64,000 bases of DNA from Copromyces sp. CBS 386.78 (Eukaryota; Ascomycota; Sordariomycetes; Sordariales; Sordariaceae), in assembly GCA_030685235.1 (NCBI GenBank), contig MU839103.1:424490-488489 (forward strand). Reading direction: 5' to 3'. Position numbers and translations under genes: made by a program. Shown here one piece after another: positions 20,129 to 31,675 of this stretch; positions within the stretch are counted from its first letter, which is position 1; every line of letters begins with the position of its first letter. A model generated the notes under the pieces. That model searched no databases, was not told the origin of the DNA, and saw only the letters and a program-made list of their open reading frames with translations.

Positions 20129-21752
20129 TTTGTCTGGTGGCAAGGTTGGTTGTCGGTGACTTGTTGATAGGTGGGTGTTGTTCTTGTCGTGGTGGTTTAT
20201 GAGGGGATGCTCGAGCGATGATGTAATCGATGGAATGGATCAGTCAGATCTGGTGGTGATGTTTCAAGATGCCAAGTCGTTGACAGGTGTTTTGGGCCGG
20301 GTTGAGATGTCGTTTGATAGGGAGATCAGGGTTGATGCTTGCTGAGTGGCGATCCGATATGGCAAGTGTAAATAGTTTGAAACGGGAGTGTTTGAGTCAG
20401 TGGTCCGAGAGTGGGAGAGGGTGCAATATATTCTTAACCTTTGGCACTGGAAATGGAAGGCTTTGATATTTATGTTGATGATTTTTCCCTTTCCTTCAAA
20501 TCATGGTCAAAAGCCGATGATGGGCGGGTCTCTCGTCAATTCGACCATCAACGGGCCTCGGCCTGCTCGGCAAGTCTGGGCAAATCTGGGGTCAGATGGG
20601 TAAAGCAGCTGGTTGGATGGAGTCTTTCAGTTGGAGACCGGGAAGCAGAGGGGAAGGAGAAGGGGAAAGGATGGATTGTGCATGAGGTGACGTTGGATTC
20701 ACGTAACGGTAACTGCAGCGTGCAATAATCAATCGATCGAGGGAATTTGCCGCGTGGTTCCGTGAGAGGGCGTGTGTCGGTCGATACAGTGTCGTCCGTT
20801 TCCTTTCGCTCCTTTCCGCCGGAGAGTGTGGTGTGCTAAGCTGACGATAGTGTGTAGTGTCGTGTGTTGTTCTTGGTTTGTTGTTCCGATGATTAAAACG
20901 GAATATCCCAGGGAGACGGGACGAGAAGCGGGCTAGAGAAGCGTTACCTTAGGCGATGCTGAATGCAGTAACGGAAGTACACCTATAATCCGCGGAGAAT
21001 ACCAAGAAATGAAGGTACTTTCCGTTACTGCCAGTTCGCTGCTCACCTCCGCATCAGCCATCATCAACAACATCATTCTGTCACCGACACACGTTTGACA
21101 CGAACCAAATCATTGCAACACTACTCTCAACCCCGTATCTCCTGCCTAGATTTCTCGGGAAAAAAAGTAAAAAGTCATTAGTACCCAAGGAGCTCTTCTC
21201 ACCGCCCCAAGCAACCTCAAGAGTCACTTTCCCCTAAAAGGGAGAAAACTCACAAGTCTTGCTCGTCCCCGGCACCACCGGCCCAGGCGCATTCCCATTC
21301 CCACCACCCGGCACCGCCGTCACGGTACTAGTCACAGTAGCAGTGACAGTCGTCACCAGCCCCGGTAGGTTCCCATTCGTGGATGTCACGGTTCGCTTCC
21401 TCCCGCCCTTGTTTATCTTGATTGCTTATACATCCTACAGGCTAATACCGGGATGTATTATTCTTGGCCTGGATATGCCGGCCTAGTATGTGATTGTTCG
21501 GTAAGTGGTCTGGAAGTTCACGTGGAGTTGGATCCCAAGAAATACGTTACCAAGGTGCGGCAAGTGTTTATGTTGTGCCTGGAACGTTGCTAGTGTTCTT
21601 GCTTCTTGTTCTTGCTTCTAGATGTTACCAGACACGTATTGTTCGGGCAACTAGGTGTAATACCCGGGAGAAGTCGTTGGACTGAGAGAGGAAAGGAAAC
21701 AAACCACGATCAATACCGGAAAAAACGACCAAGATTCACCGAGAACTTGAAA
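20129..21752. other. intergenic between PEBP promoter and P450 3' end
   Basis: 1.6 kb. On the minus strand at about 21245-21430 there is a Thr/Val-rich frame (TVTSTNG...TVTATVTSTVTAVPGG) without a convincing start or exon partners. Otherwise I see no gene. Confidence 0.4.
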
Positions 21753-23463
21753 TCACGCCCTACGCACAAAAACCTCCAATCCACTTTGCACCACGAAGAA
21801 CGACGCATTAGCCTTCAACTCCCTCCCCGGATGCGCCAACTCAAACCTATAATCTCTCAGCAACCGCTGAACAACCTTGTTGATCTCCAATAGCGCCAGG
21901 TTCCTTCCAATGCAGAGATGGCTTCCGCCACCGAACTGTGTTCCTCATCATTAGCCTCTGTCTCTTCGTTAGGTAAGCTTCACCGGACGGAGTGTACTCA
22001 CCTGAAACATAAACCTCTCCATCCTCCTCGCCTCCTCCTCACCATTCTCCAACCACCTCTCGGGCCTCCACTCATCCGCATCCTGTCCAAAAGTCGTCTT
22101 ATCACGATGCAACACCCATCCATTCACCGCGATACTCGTGCCACCAGGGAAGAAATAACCATCCAGCTCTGCACCCTCCGGGGGTACAAGCCGGGTGATG
22201 TTCAATCCCACAGCGGGACGCACGCGCATGGCTTCTTTGAGACAGGCTTGCAGGTAAGGCAGGTTTTGCGCTTGGTTCCAGGTTAGGTTACCCGTGGCGG
22301 GGATGACACCGGAGGCGACGGCGGCCTGGATCTCGTGCAGGATGGATTGGTAGGTGGAAGCGGAGGAGAGGACGTGGTAGAAGAAGGATTGCATTGTTGA
22401 GGCGGTGGAGTCGGAGCCGGCGAAGCTGTTTGTTTGTCGTGAAAGATCAGTGACTGTTTTCAGAAGATGCAGAGAGAAAATAGTCAGGGACTCACATAGC
22501 ACCATGGGCAACAGCAAAAACATCCCCCACGCCAAACTTCTCCGGGTCCTTTAAGTGACCCAGTATCAAACTAGCCATCAAATCCTGCCTCGCATCGCCC
22601 GTCTGCAACACCGCCGTGTCCTTATTGAACGGCTGTCTCCGCCCCATCTCCTCCAGCGCCATCCTCGTGATCAAAGCATTCTTCGTGCTCAACCACGGAA
22701 CGAATTGCCACAGCGGGTTCCTTCTTAACAAAAAGTCCAGCTCCGGCACCTGCCCCACAAGCCCATTATACGTTTGGGACTTATCGATCGTCTTGATCGC
22801 ATTGTCCACGTCCCGCCCTTGCTCGAGAAACCCAAAATTCCGGCTGAAGGCTACCTCCCCGAGCACGTCAAAGGCGAAGTAGTGGAGGTAATCGCCCAGG
22901 TCAAACACCCCTTTACTTTGGGCAATGTGCTCGTCGATCTTGCGCGCCAACAGCTCGATGGTGTCGTCGATAAAGGGGCTCAGCTGTTGCATGGCCGCCA
23001 TGCTGTAGGGCACGTTGGCGACGCGCTTCTTTTGGGCGTGCACATCTTCGCGAGTCTCGGTGAAGATGTCGGGATTTTCCGGAGGTGGGAAGACACCGTA
23101 GAAGGGCGTCTTGAAGAAACGCTTGCCAGCGCTTAGTAGTGTTCTGGCTGCTTCGGGCGATGCAACAGAGACCTCGTTGGGGGCGATCCGCACGACGGGG
23201 CCGTACTTGCGATGAAGCTCGATGTGGTCGAGGTGGGTTCGGCCCCTGGCGGTGGAGAGGACCTTCCATAGACGTGAGCATGAGGCTAGGAAGGGACCTG
23301 GGTATTTGCGGAGTGGTGAGGCGTAGCGTTTGTAGGCGGCACGGATGACGATGGTGGATAGGAGGATGTAGAGCCAGTAACTGGCGAGCAGAGTATTGGT
23401 TGTGCTGATGAGTGCTCGTGTCGGCGACACTTTGCCGTCTTTGACTTGTAGCACAACACCCAT
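21753..23463 (-). CDS. cytochrome P450 monooxygenase (pisatin-demethylase-like class), 524 aa
   Basis: Complement of join(21753..21935, 22002..22425, 22496..23463). Introns of 66 bp (GTGAGT...ACAG) and 70 bp (GTGAGT...ACAG) restore MFQ-FGGGSHLCIGRN and HGAI-FAGSDSTAS. An N-terminal membrane anchor (SYWLYILLSTIVIRAAY) is followed by the Pro-rich hinge KYPGPFLA. The I-helix is AGSDST, the K-helix ExxR is E387/R390, and the haem-ligand Cys is about C472 in FGGGSHLCIG. It is an ER-anchored, P450-reductase-dependent oxygenase. The overall layout recalls pisatin demethylase and related fungal P450s; the substrate is unknown. It is not in a visible secondary-metabolite cluster. Confidence 0.9.
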
Positions 23464-24528
23464 GGTGAGGATGTTATCCTGAAGTCGACAAGAAGGGCTC
23501 TGAGGTTTTCGATCTTTGCTGTCTAACTTGGTTCTCGGACTTTCAGTTCTGATGTCACCTAGTGAGTCTGTGGTAGTAGTAGTATGGCAACTGTTGAAGT
23601 TGACTTGCTGCTCCTGGTTCTGGGAGCTTATATCACAAGGAAACAGGTAGGTGACATGACTGGTTGCACGGGAAGAGGTAGGGTGAGATCATGTATTACC
23701 ACTATCCGGGTACCTAGAGAGGCTCATATGGTTATATGGGAGAGTCGGGTAACCACGCCCTCCTCTCTCACAACCATACTATCGTGGTAAACATCTGCCG
23801 AAGGGGGAGGAGGAGATGATTGTGAAGCTTTTGCCAAGAGCGGGTGGTTAGACGAACACAGCGCCCCGAACCGAAGCTTTGTCACACCTGTCATTGGTAA
23901 CCGTTTGTTGAATGTCATGATCAGCCCCGAGGAGGAGGGAAGGCGGGGAGTTGGGGTAGTACCATCAGATGACAAAGCATCAGCGATCATTGTTTGAGAC
24001 ACTCAGCCCAGACCGTTGGAGAGGGGAATGAGGAGGCGTTGTCAGGGTGATTCTCTGAAGAATAGGTAAGCAGCAAGCAAGATGTGGTCATGACTTCTTG
24101 TTCCAGTTCCAGTTACCCAGTCGTGTAAGTCAAGGTCGGCATATTGCGGTAATGTCTCTACAACACCGAGATGCCCGGCCAAGAAGGTTGAAACTTTGTG
24201 TTTTCTCCATGTCGGATTCCGTGGCTCCCTTCCAAGTCGTATTGAACTCAAAAAGAAGCGGAGACGTGAATGACAGATCCAGGTATGCGAAAGAAATGAC
24301 TGACAAACGATCTTCATCTTCTTCGTAGAAGATGACAATTGGCGTTCAACGGGGTCAGTGGTTTCTCGGCATTTGATCTGGATGCCCCCTCTGAGACCTC
24401 TGTAACAATAAAAACAGGCTGAAGTAGGAATTGGATTTGAGAGGCAAGTCAAAAAGTACCGGTACCTTCCTAGGTCCGAAGAAAATGAGGAGAACACGAA
24501 GGAGTGTCCAACGAGAATACAGTCAAAA
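23464..24528. other. promoter region of the P450 gene
   Basis: About 1 kb upstream of the P450 ATG. No gene or repeat recognised. Confidence 0.4.
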
Positions 24529-24581
24529 CCCCTGTTCCAGCAACACCAAAAATTTCGACCCAAGTGTTGCTGGAACAGGGG
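24529..24581. repeat. perfect 18-bp inverted repeat
   Basis: Left arm 24529-24546 (CCCCTGTTCCAGCAACAC) and right arm 24564-24581 are exact reverse complements with a 17-nt spacer. Each arm contains one copy of GTTGC-N5-CAGGGG. Confidence 0.9.
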
Positions 24582-25029
24582 GGGTTGCCAGTACAGGGGT
24601 AGGGTGCACGGGCCGCACTACCAAAACCACTTAAAAAAAAGCCTATGCCTAAACTTTTGTCCCCCGCTACAAGACTATACTAACCCTAACCCTGCGCTTT
24701 CTATCCTTTTTTCTGCCCCAAAATTTCACCTTCCCATACAAATTTAAGAGCAAATTTTCGATTTTCTGTGTGCGATATGCATATTTGCGCTTCCCCTTAC
24801 AAAAAGGGGAGTTTTGGGGGTTACTGTTGCAATTGCAGGGGGGTTGCTCCCAGAGGGTGTTGCATTTACAGGGGTTCTCACTGTAGGTAAGGAAGTGACA
24901 AAGTGGCAAGTGGGGCAAGTGTCACTGCCGGCCGGAAATAATGCCAAAGTGGGGACGGTTTATGCAGCCGGTGCGGGGCCGCTGGAAATCCGGGGGTGGG
25001 GAACTGACTTGTCCTTTTGCGGCATAGGC
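24529..25029. repeat. cluster of GTTGC-N5-CAGGGG motifs; possible non-autonomous transposon remnant
   Basis: Exact copies lie at 24529-24544 (minus), 24566-24581, 24584-24599, 24826-24841 and 24859-24874. A degenerate copy is at 24843-24858. CAGGGGTAGGGTGCACGGG from 24594 looks like hAT-type termini, which often begin CAGGG. GCCTATGCC at 24641-24649 and GGCATAGGC at 25021-25029 are inverted. No target-site duplication or transposase was found, so the transposon reading is only a hypothesis. Confidence 0.4.
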
Positions 25030-25510
25030 CGAACTTGACATTCTCAACTCGTCCATCTTCAAAGATGGTCTCCATGCATGTTCTTTTGACATGTTGAGAA
25101 CTCATTGTTGCCCCAGAGATCCCCTATCAAGGCCGTACTGAAAGGGTTGAATCAGCCACGTTGTCACACACAGATCATCAGCTCAGATATGAACAACAAT
25201 AAGGATATCTTCTTCAACTCTAGTACATAGAACTAATAGACACTACCTCCCCTCCGTCTTAACTTCCAAATTTCCCACAGAGTATATTGTGTCTTTGTCT
25301 CTGTAAAACAACAACAACAACTCTAACGTGTGTAAACCCGAGAACGTGTGTTTTATGTTTTACCATGGACGCCAAAACGCCAAGCAAATGCCAAGTACAA
25401 CCGACGATTGATTCTTCTTCCACTTGCAGCATGTCGCTTTTCAATCAATCAATCAACCCAGTTCCAACCAGTCCAGTCCAATCAGTCAGTCAGTCAGTCC
25501 TTTCAGATAA
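25030..25510. other. 3' flank of the L1-domain gene with simple repeats
   Basis: Contains an (AATC)n run near 25442-25456 and an (AGTC)n run near 25481-25500, beside the stop codon of the minus-strand gene. No gene. Confidence 0.5.
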
Positions 25511-26809
25511 TTAAACCTCAACAGCCTTCTTCGCGGCAGCCTTCTGCTTCCTCAACGTCGCTTTCCTGGTAGCGATCTCCTTGTCGAGCTTGTCGTCGTT
25601 GCTCTCGGGCAGAGCAGCGGCGGCCTTGGTCTTCTTGGCCTTCTTCGTCGGCCTGCTCTCGTCCTTGGCACCCTCCTCGGCCGTGGCTTCGGTCTCGTCG
25701 TCGGCAGCCTTGCGCTTCTTGCCGATGTTGGCCTTCTCAGGCTCGGCGCCGTCGGCGATGACCTTGCTGTCGTCGAGCCAGAGCTCGTCGGTCTGGTAGA
25801 TGGGGAGGGCCGCCGTCTCGGGGCCCTTGAGGTAGAAACTCCTGACGTTCGACCACTTGTGGGGCACGAAGCGCTCGACGAGCTCGTTGATGACCCTCTC
25901 GACGTTGGCGGCAAGCTTCTCGGCGTCCCAGCTGGCGTAGCCGACCTTGATGGCGGTGTTGGTAGAGGGGCTCAGCTAGAAAATTAGACTTGTTAGTCTC
26001 ATGTGTAGCATGCACCTTGATGGATACTTGGTAAACATACCGAAACGAGCGCGGAGCCAATGGCCTTGCGGATCTCGGCTACGATCTCTGGTGTAGGTCT
26101 AGCGTTGACGTTCTCGACGGGGTCGCGCTTGGGCTTGAGGCCCTTGGGCTTGGGTACCCTCTTGCCGTCAACCTTCTCTCTCTGCTTCATGAACACAACG
26201 GGAACGGGGCGCTTGGCGGTGCTCTTGAAGAAGGTCTTGCCGAGGTGCTTGGGAAGACGGTTGACAATTCTGTCGTCGGCAAGGAAGATGTCATGGTCGT
26301 TGAACAGCTGGCGCTGGGCCTCGTATGTCTTGAACTTGGCCTTGAGATGGCTGACGTCGATGACGCGGGTGATGCGGTTGCGCAGCTCTTCGGGGAACTC
26401 CTCAGAGGCGACAACGTTCTTGTAGTGGCGCTGGGGGTCGGCGACGATGATGCAGATGGTGGACTCGTTATCGGCGTTCAAGGGGTTGGGGAGAACGATC
26501 TTGGAGGGTTGCAGACGGTTGGTGTCGGCGATGTGCTTCTTGGTGGTGAGAGTGAGCCAGATCGGGGTCTCGGCGGCGGTCGACTCCTCATCGGCGAGAA
26601 GGTTCTTGGAAACGGCAGTAGAGGCAGCGGTGGCCTTCTTGATGTGGGCGAGGAGAGCCTTGGAGGCCTTGCTGATCTGTTGTTGATTGGGAGGGTTAGC
26701 AAGTCGGGGAAAAGGCAATTGCATTGGTTAAGAGATGACAAACCTGGTTAGTGTCGACGGGAGAGACGACGGCGTCAGACGCCTTGACAACGGATGTGGA
26801 CTTGGACAT
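25511..26809 (-). CDS. ribosomal-L1-domain ribosome biogenesis protein (Cic1/Utp30-like), 388 aa
   Basis: Complement of join(25511..25975, 26041..26676, 26744..26809). Introns of 65 and 67 bp have GT...AG ends and join in phase 0; the first coding exon is 22 codons (MSKSTSVV...DTNQ). The L1-like domain includes IWLTLTTKKHI, ICIIVADPQRHYKNVV, and KTYEAQRQLFNDHDIFLADD followed by RIVNRLPKHLGKTF, a block shared with yeast Cic1 and Utp30. The C-terminus is a Lys/Glu-rich tail with KKRK and KKAKK clusters suited to nucleolar targeting. Cic1 works in 60S pre-ribosome maturation. The choice between Cic1 and Utp30 is open. Confidence 0.85.
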
Positions 26810-27862
26810 CTTCGTGGGCTGGGGAGGAAGGTATCTTTGGGTGGGGTTGATGTGAATTGAGACGGATCGCGATACGAAGTCCCAGGTGGTTTTTCTCCCA
26901 GAGCGACAGAAGGCAACCCTCTGGAAATTTTGGGAGGTCGGTGCACTGACGCTTATTTTTTTCTTACTATAAGCTTATCGATAAGTGACCCCGGTAAATG
27001 ATAAAGGGACGATAAGGCGCCGTCAGGGGTTAAATGTGGAAACTGGGGTCGCGGCATGTGGGGCACATGTTGCCTGTGATTGTCTGGGCCTTGCGCTATG
27101 GCGGCAGATTGCAGCGCATGCTCTTCACTTCCATGCTGTTGGGTCCAGAGCTTCTAGGTCTTTATCATCATCACATGCGTCGGTGTCTTTATCAAACAGC
27201 GCCGGCACCAGACTGAGTAGGTAACCATCTTTATTTGGTTTGTAGATGTCCTTCCATCTACATTGTTAGCAGTAGCTACTTCGTTCACCAGGCCAGATGC
27301 CTCGGCCAGTTGATCCTCCTCACTTCATCATTTGTTGCTCAAATTTCCAAGCAGTGACATAACCTCTCGCTTTTTTTCAGATGCTCCTACATGACGTCCC
27401 GAAAAATAGCTCTCACTCCTCGACGGCATCGGTTGACCTCCACAGCAGGTCTCGACTCGAACATCTTCGTCCTCTTTCCTCCTTCTTCTCTTTGGGGCCA
27501 ATGGGCCAAGCCTACAACACAGACGCTGACGCCTGATAAAAATGTATATAAAATCGAACAAAACGACGCCCTGCGCTATGCGGCCCCCCGAAGCATGCAA
27601 ATACAGAGCTTTGGGAGACAAAATGTGCTCCTCATGACGTGTTAATATGGACAGTGAAAGGGGGCTTATGTCGACTTTTTCTTTTGCAGAAACACAAACA
27701 GAGATTCTCCGTGGTAGACGCCTTGACAACATAACGCCAATAGCGCGAACGCGAGAATGGTGCAATGGGTATGGGTAGGTGTAGGGTGATGGGGATGGCG
27801 TGGCATATGGTGTGTGGTGATGGGGAGACGTGATGTTGATAGGGCTGAGTGTGGTGATACAA
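26810..27862. other. promoter of the L1-domain gene and 3' flank of the FHA gene
   Basis: About 1 kb between two minus-strand genes. Short frames only. No element recognised. Confidence 0.4.
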
Positions 27863-29614
27863 TCAGGGAGTGCGAGGCTTCTTCCAATAGTATTGCTGTT
27901 GCGGGTAGGCACGACATGTTAACCGATTGATCTTGCATAGCAAACGGTAAGGCGGTAGAGAAGGAAAACGGCTTACCTTGTGCTGCTTGCGGCAGGCCCT
28001 CAAGCTAGGCTTCCGCAAACCGTCCGTCACAGCCAGGCGACGATGCTCATCCGTGTCGAATTCGGGCACGTAATAATATTCACTTTCGAGCGGCTTACCA
28101 GCAGCATCCTTGCCCTGGCGTTCGATAATACCAATGCAGGCTGTTGCCTCAATGACCCTGCGCAATTCATCCTTGGTCACCTGTCTCCGATCGTCCGCAG
28201 GAAGGTTGTTCATAATAGTCGACAACGGGGTGGATGAGAGTCTGGAAAATGCGAGTTGGTTGATGACATGGTTGGAAATGGTTGCTGTCAGTTCCTCGCT
28301 GAGGTTGCTGACTGGAGACGGAGAGCGAGGGGCCGGGGTAGGAGAAGCCTGCCTAGCGGCACCGGCTGCGTTACCGCTTGATGACTTCAGAGGCTTCGGG
28401 GTGACACTACCAGCCCGTTCCTCCTCCGAGTTGTCACTGTAGTCCCGGTCGGGAGTGCGGGCTCTTGGGGGTGAGGTGGCTGTGGTGAAAGATTCGAGAC
28501 GGCTCGACAGGTTCTCGCCGCAGGGACCGAACGAATGTATGATGGGATCATTCTCCTCATCCGGATCTTGGTCGGCGTAATCCTCATCTGATCTCGGATC
28601 GCTCAGGTCACTCGAGATGGAAAAGCTCTGGTCCACGCTGGTGATGAAGCTAGCATCTCCCCTGCCAGTATCTGTCAGCTTGGGCAACTCTTGCTCATCC
28701 TCCTCTTCATCCTCCTCCTCTTCATCTTCATAAATCTCAACGGCGGCACCGTCATTATCGTTGTTGGACAGCAAGTCGTCGAGGTCGGCCCTTGAAGTCG
28801 ATCCGTTGGCGGGCGTGGGCGACTCTGGGCTGCGGATCTGTCTCGGTCGTCGAATGGGACTGCCCTCATCCGAGTCGGAGCCTGGTCGCCGGCCACGTCG
28901 CATTGGCCTTGGTGTCTCATCCCACGAGGAATCGCTCAAAGGGGCTGACGAATCCCGATCCTTCTCCCGCGGTGGCCACTGCACGAGGACCCTGGTGTCG
29001 TGAACATCGATCATGATCTCCGCACCCTCGGTTTCCGAAGTGAACGAATCGCCCTTTGCCAACTCCCATGTCTGCCCTTGACAATGCAGCTTTAAACCGT
29101 TCCAACCCGTACACGTAATCTCAACCTTATTGGGCTCAAGTGCTTCGGTGGCGGGGATATATCGAGCGTGAACATGAACTCTGCTGACCAGTCGGTTCGA
29201 CGAGAGTTGATAGTGAGACGAATTGCTGGACCTTCCCATGAGAAGAGTCTCCCCATTCTCGTTCAAAACCACGGCGCGTACGTCGGAAAGAGGCGCGCGT
29301 TCCGACACGGTCGACAGCGTCCTTTGAAGGCCGGGGCGAGGGGCCATATATGGGGCGGCATATCCATAGTTGAATCCGGCGCGTGGAGGGCTTGACGAAA
29401 GGATGCCAGTACTAGAGGTCGGGATGGGCGTTGGGTATTTCAGAAAGGCATTGGACGTGGCCTGCCGCTTCGAAGGCCGAGGCAGACCTGGGGATGAGGA
29501 CAAAGGCTCAAACGGCGGCAGCAGTGACGGGGCAGGGCGCTTGATGCCTGCTACCGAGGGCAGGGTTGGCTCCAGCCCGCTGGTGAACTTTGTTGCCGAT
29601 GGTGATGAATCCAT
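27863..29614 (-). CDS. FHA-domain protein, Tos4/Plm2-like, 556 aa spliced (583 aa if the last intron is retained)
   Basis: Preferred model: complement of join(27863..27895, 27977..29614). The 81-bp intron (GTAAGC...AACAG, GGTTAAC branch) joins RKQHK to QYYWKKPRTP. The intron is a multiple of three with no stop, so retention would add 27 residues. An FHA domain lies at about 110-215 (LLMGRSSNSSHYQL...SRVHVHARY...NGLKLH), which binds phosphothreonine. An acidic run (YEDEEEEDEEEDE) and a Ser/Pro-rich middle follow. The C-terminal conserved region from about residue 450 (ISNHVINQLAFSRLSSTPL...CIGIIERQG) resembles a small winged fold. Yeast Tos4 and Plm2 are chromatin-bound G1/S factors; the function here is inferred. 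Confidence 0.85.
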   Translation of the reverse strand: MDSSPSATKFTSGLEPTLPSVAGIKRPAPSLLPPFEPLSSSPGLPRPSKRQATSNAFLKYPTPIPTSSTGILSSSPPRAGFNYGYAAPYMAPRPGLQRTLSTVSERAPLSDVRAVVLNENGETLLMGRSSNSSHYQLSSNRLVSRVHVHARYIPATEALEPNKVEITCTGWNGLKLHCQGQTWELAKGDSFTSETEGAEIMIDVHDTRVLVQWPPREKDRDSSAPLSDSSWDETPRPMRRGRRPGSDSDEGSPIRRPRQIRSPESPTPANGSTSRADLDDLLSNNDNDGAAVEIYEDEEEEDEEEDEQELPKLTDTGRGDASFITSVDQSFSISSDLSDPRSDEDYADQDPDEENDPIIHSFGPCGENLSSRLESFTTATSPPRARTPDRDYSDNSEEERAGSVTPKPLKSSSGNAAGAARQASPTPAPRSPSPVSNLSEELTATISNHVINQLAFSRLSSTPLSTIMNNLPADDRRQVTKDELRRVIEATACIGIIERQGKDAAGKPLESEYYYVPEFDTDEHRRLAVTDGLRKPSLRACRKQHKVSRFPSLPPYRLLCKINRLTCRAYPQQQYYWKKPRTP

Positions 29615-31675
29615 GTTGTGGTGATCCTGTCAGGTACTGATCATGACAATTGACGGGACAGGATGAGCAATTGGGCTCTGGAAGAGGGTGATGGGAGCTT
29701 GGATTGGGAATTTTGAGTGTGGTGGCCCAGGATCTGAGGTGAGTTCAGATTGGAGAGGCGCTTTCCAAGGTCGCGTTCTCCACGTCCAGATCGCGTCCGA
29801 TGTAGAGGTATGTGCGGTCTTTTAAAACCCCCTCCGCTACAGCTGCCGTCCACTGCCGTCCAGCTGCCTACTTCCTGGCTTGGATTGGGCCACTAAGTCT
29901 CCTGTCTCTGGGGTCTGTTTACCTGCAACAAGGGGACAAGAAAAAGGGTCCAAAAACAAGAGCTGGAACAGGAAGACGAAGCCAACTTAAAGGGACGGCA
30001 ATCGTCAAGGACAAGCCAAAAGACGGGGTTCTGCGAATCAGGACAACGCTTTGCAAATCTGGCCTGTCTTCTATGATCAGATGGGACCAGACAAGCGAAG
30101 CCAGGGCAGAGGAAATACTGTGAGCCAAGGGAGTGGGGATGGAGTAGAGTATTTAAAAAGGCGATATGCACCATCTGGATTTCGCGAAAGGCCGCGCCCG
30201 TGCCTGTGGGACCCAGGCATTCTCCGAAACGGAGCATGGGTGAGCGTGCCTGACTTTTTTGTCCGGACGACACCACAAGTTCCACGCGATCCATTGAGAC
30301 GTGCCTGCGGTTCCATCCGTTACCAAAAAACGCGGCGCTGGCAGCAGCCTGTAAAAGCGGGCGTGCTTGTCCCTGTTGTGCCTGCCGTACCAGTGTCTAG
30401 ATCGCGCTTTTGGCGTCGCCCCCGCGCTGCACGCATTTCTGGGCTGGCAGCGGCTGTACTGTAAAGCACTGTCGTGCCACTGTTGGGCAGTTGATCAGCG
30501 GGAAACAGGGGAGACACAGGCGGGCCGGGTTACGGAGGTCTAACGCCGGCCCATCGGGGGGTCGGTGACGGGAGTACATGCCCGCATGCTCGGCTTGCTC
30601 TCGGATCTATGACGTCTTTCCTTCTTACGAGGAATTTCCCACGAACATGGTGGATTGTTTACTTTACGATTACTCTTGTCGGCGGTCGTATTCATCAAAT
30701 TCGTGACCGATGGCGTTTTCACACCATTAGGAAAGCTCGGATTGTGCAGAGCCTTCCTTGGCTTTCTCACTCTGATAATGCAATGGCACCCAAAGTCTCT
30801 CCAATGTTATTCGCATATCAGCTTGTTTCCTCCCACGAACAATACATAACGGGACACGGAGGACTCCGTCCAAATAATCACTCGCCAACCACCAACCACC
30901 TCCCGCTCTTTAAAGTCCGAGTCTGGCGCGTTCACACCGCGACGAAACGTGCAAAGCTGAACTCCACATCCGTCGGACCCGGTCAGCAGGTACCCCGATT
31001 CTCTTTCGGTCATCGACCACAGGGTTCCAGCCTTCACATTGCCAGGCGATGGAATGGATTACTCCCCCTTTTGCGATCCTAGATCTGCTGGGACACATGT
31101 CCCAATTCACTCATATACAGATGGTTATCACCCTTCAGGAGAAGTATCCCCTCTTCATAACCTCCTTCGTGGTCGTACTTAAGACGCGAACCACAGCGCT
31201 TCTATTCCAATCGAGACTGTTCGTATGTCGACAATCTTCATCAACCCGTCTCGCTCAAATCTTCAGGATCGCATGCCATAACTTGTCTCAAGCGCTCTGT
31301 ACCTTGCATTAGAATTGAAACCTACGAGACATGCTCAGGCCGGCACAGGATATTTACTTGGTCATAGTCAGGGCGGATATCGATCCCTTGCTTGGTAGCG
31401 ATGCAAGCACTTAAACTGTTGAAGAACAGCCGAGGTTCACAGTTCCCATGGTGAAGAGCGGTTGACCATGGTATAAGTCCGCAATGTCATTGAAATCCTA
31501 CGCCCTGTTGCTATTATCATTATCCAATATCCATGACTCCAAACCCCTGAAAGGACCAAACTGTCCTGAATCCATACCCAAGAGAAACTCCTGACAGAGA
31601 CTGTTGTTATATAGGGGGTAGCCAGTCACCCCTCAAAATCCCAAATGCATCTTTGAACAGACCCCTGCATCGTCA
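29615..31675. other. long promoter region of the FHA gene and 3' flank of PPT1
   Basis: 2 kb without a supported gene. The palindrome TTTCGCGAAA at 30180-30189 lies about 570 bp upstream of the FHA ATG. No other element recognised. Confidence 0.45.
30180..30189. promoter_or_regulatory. TTTCGCGAAA palindrome (SCB/E2F-like site)
   Basis: It fits the yeast SBF consensus CRCGAAA on both strands and the E2F-type TTTCGCG core. Tos4/Plm2 genes are SBF/MBF targets in yeast, which makes the position suggestive. Function is not shown. Confidence 0.35.

Noticed and set aside
20129..20143. Upstream extension of the PEBP frame
   Set aside because: It would start at TTG. The first ATG is at 20128.
24529..24874. 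CRISPR-like array reading of the spaced GTTGC...CAGGGG motifs
   Set aside because: Spacing is irregular, the repeats are short, orientation is mixed, and the genome is fungal.
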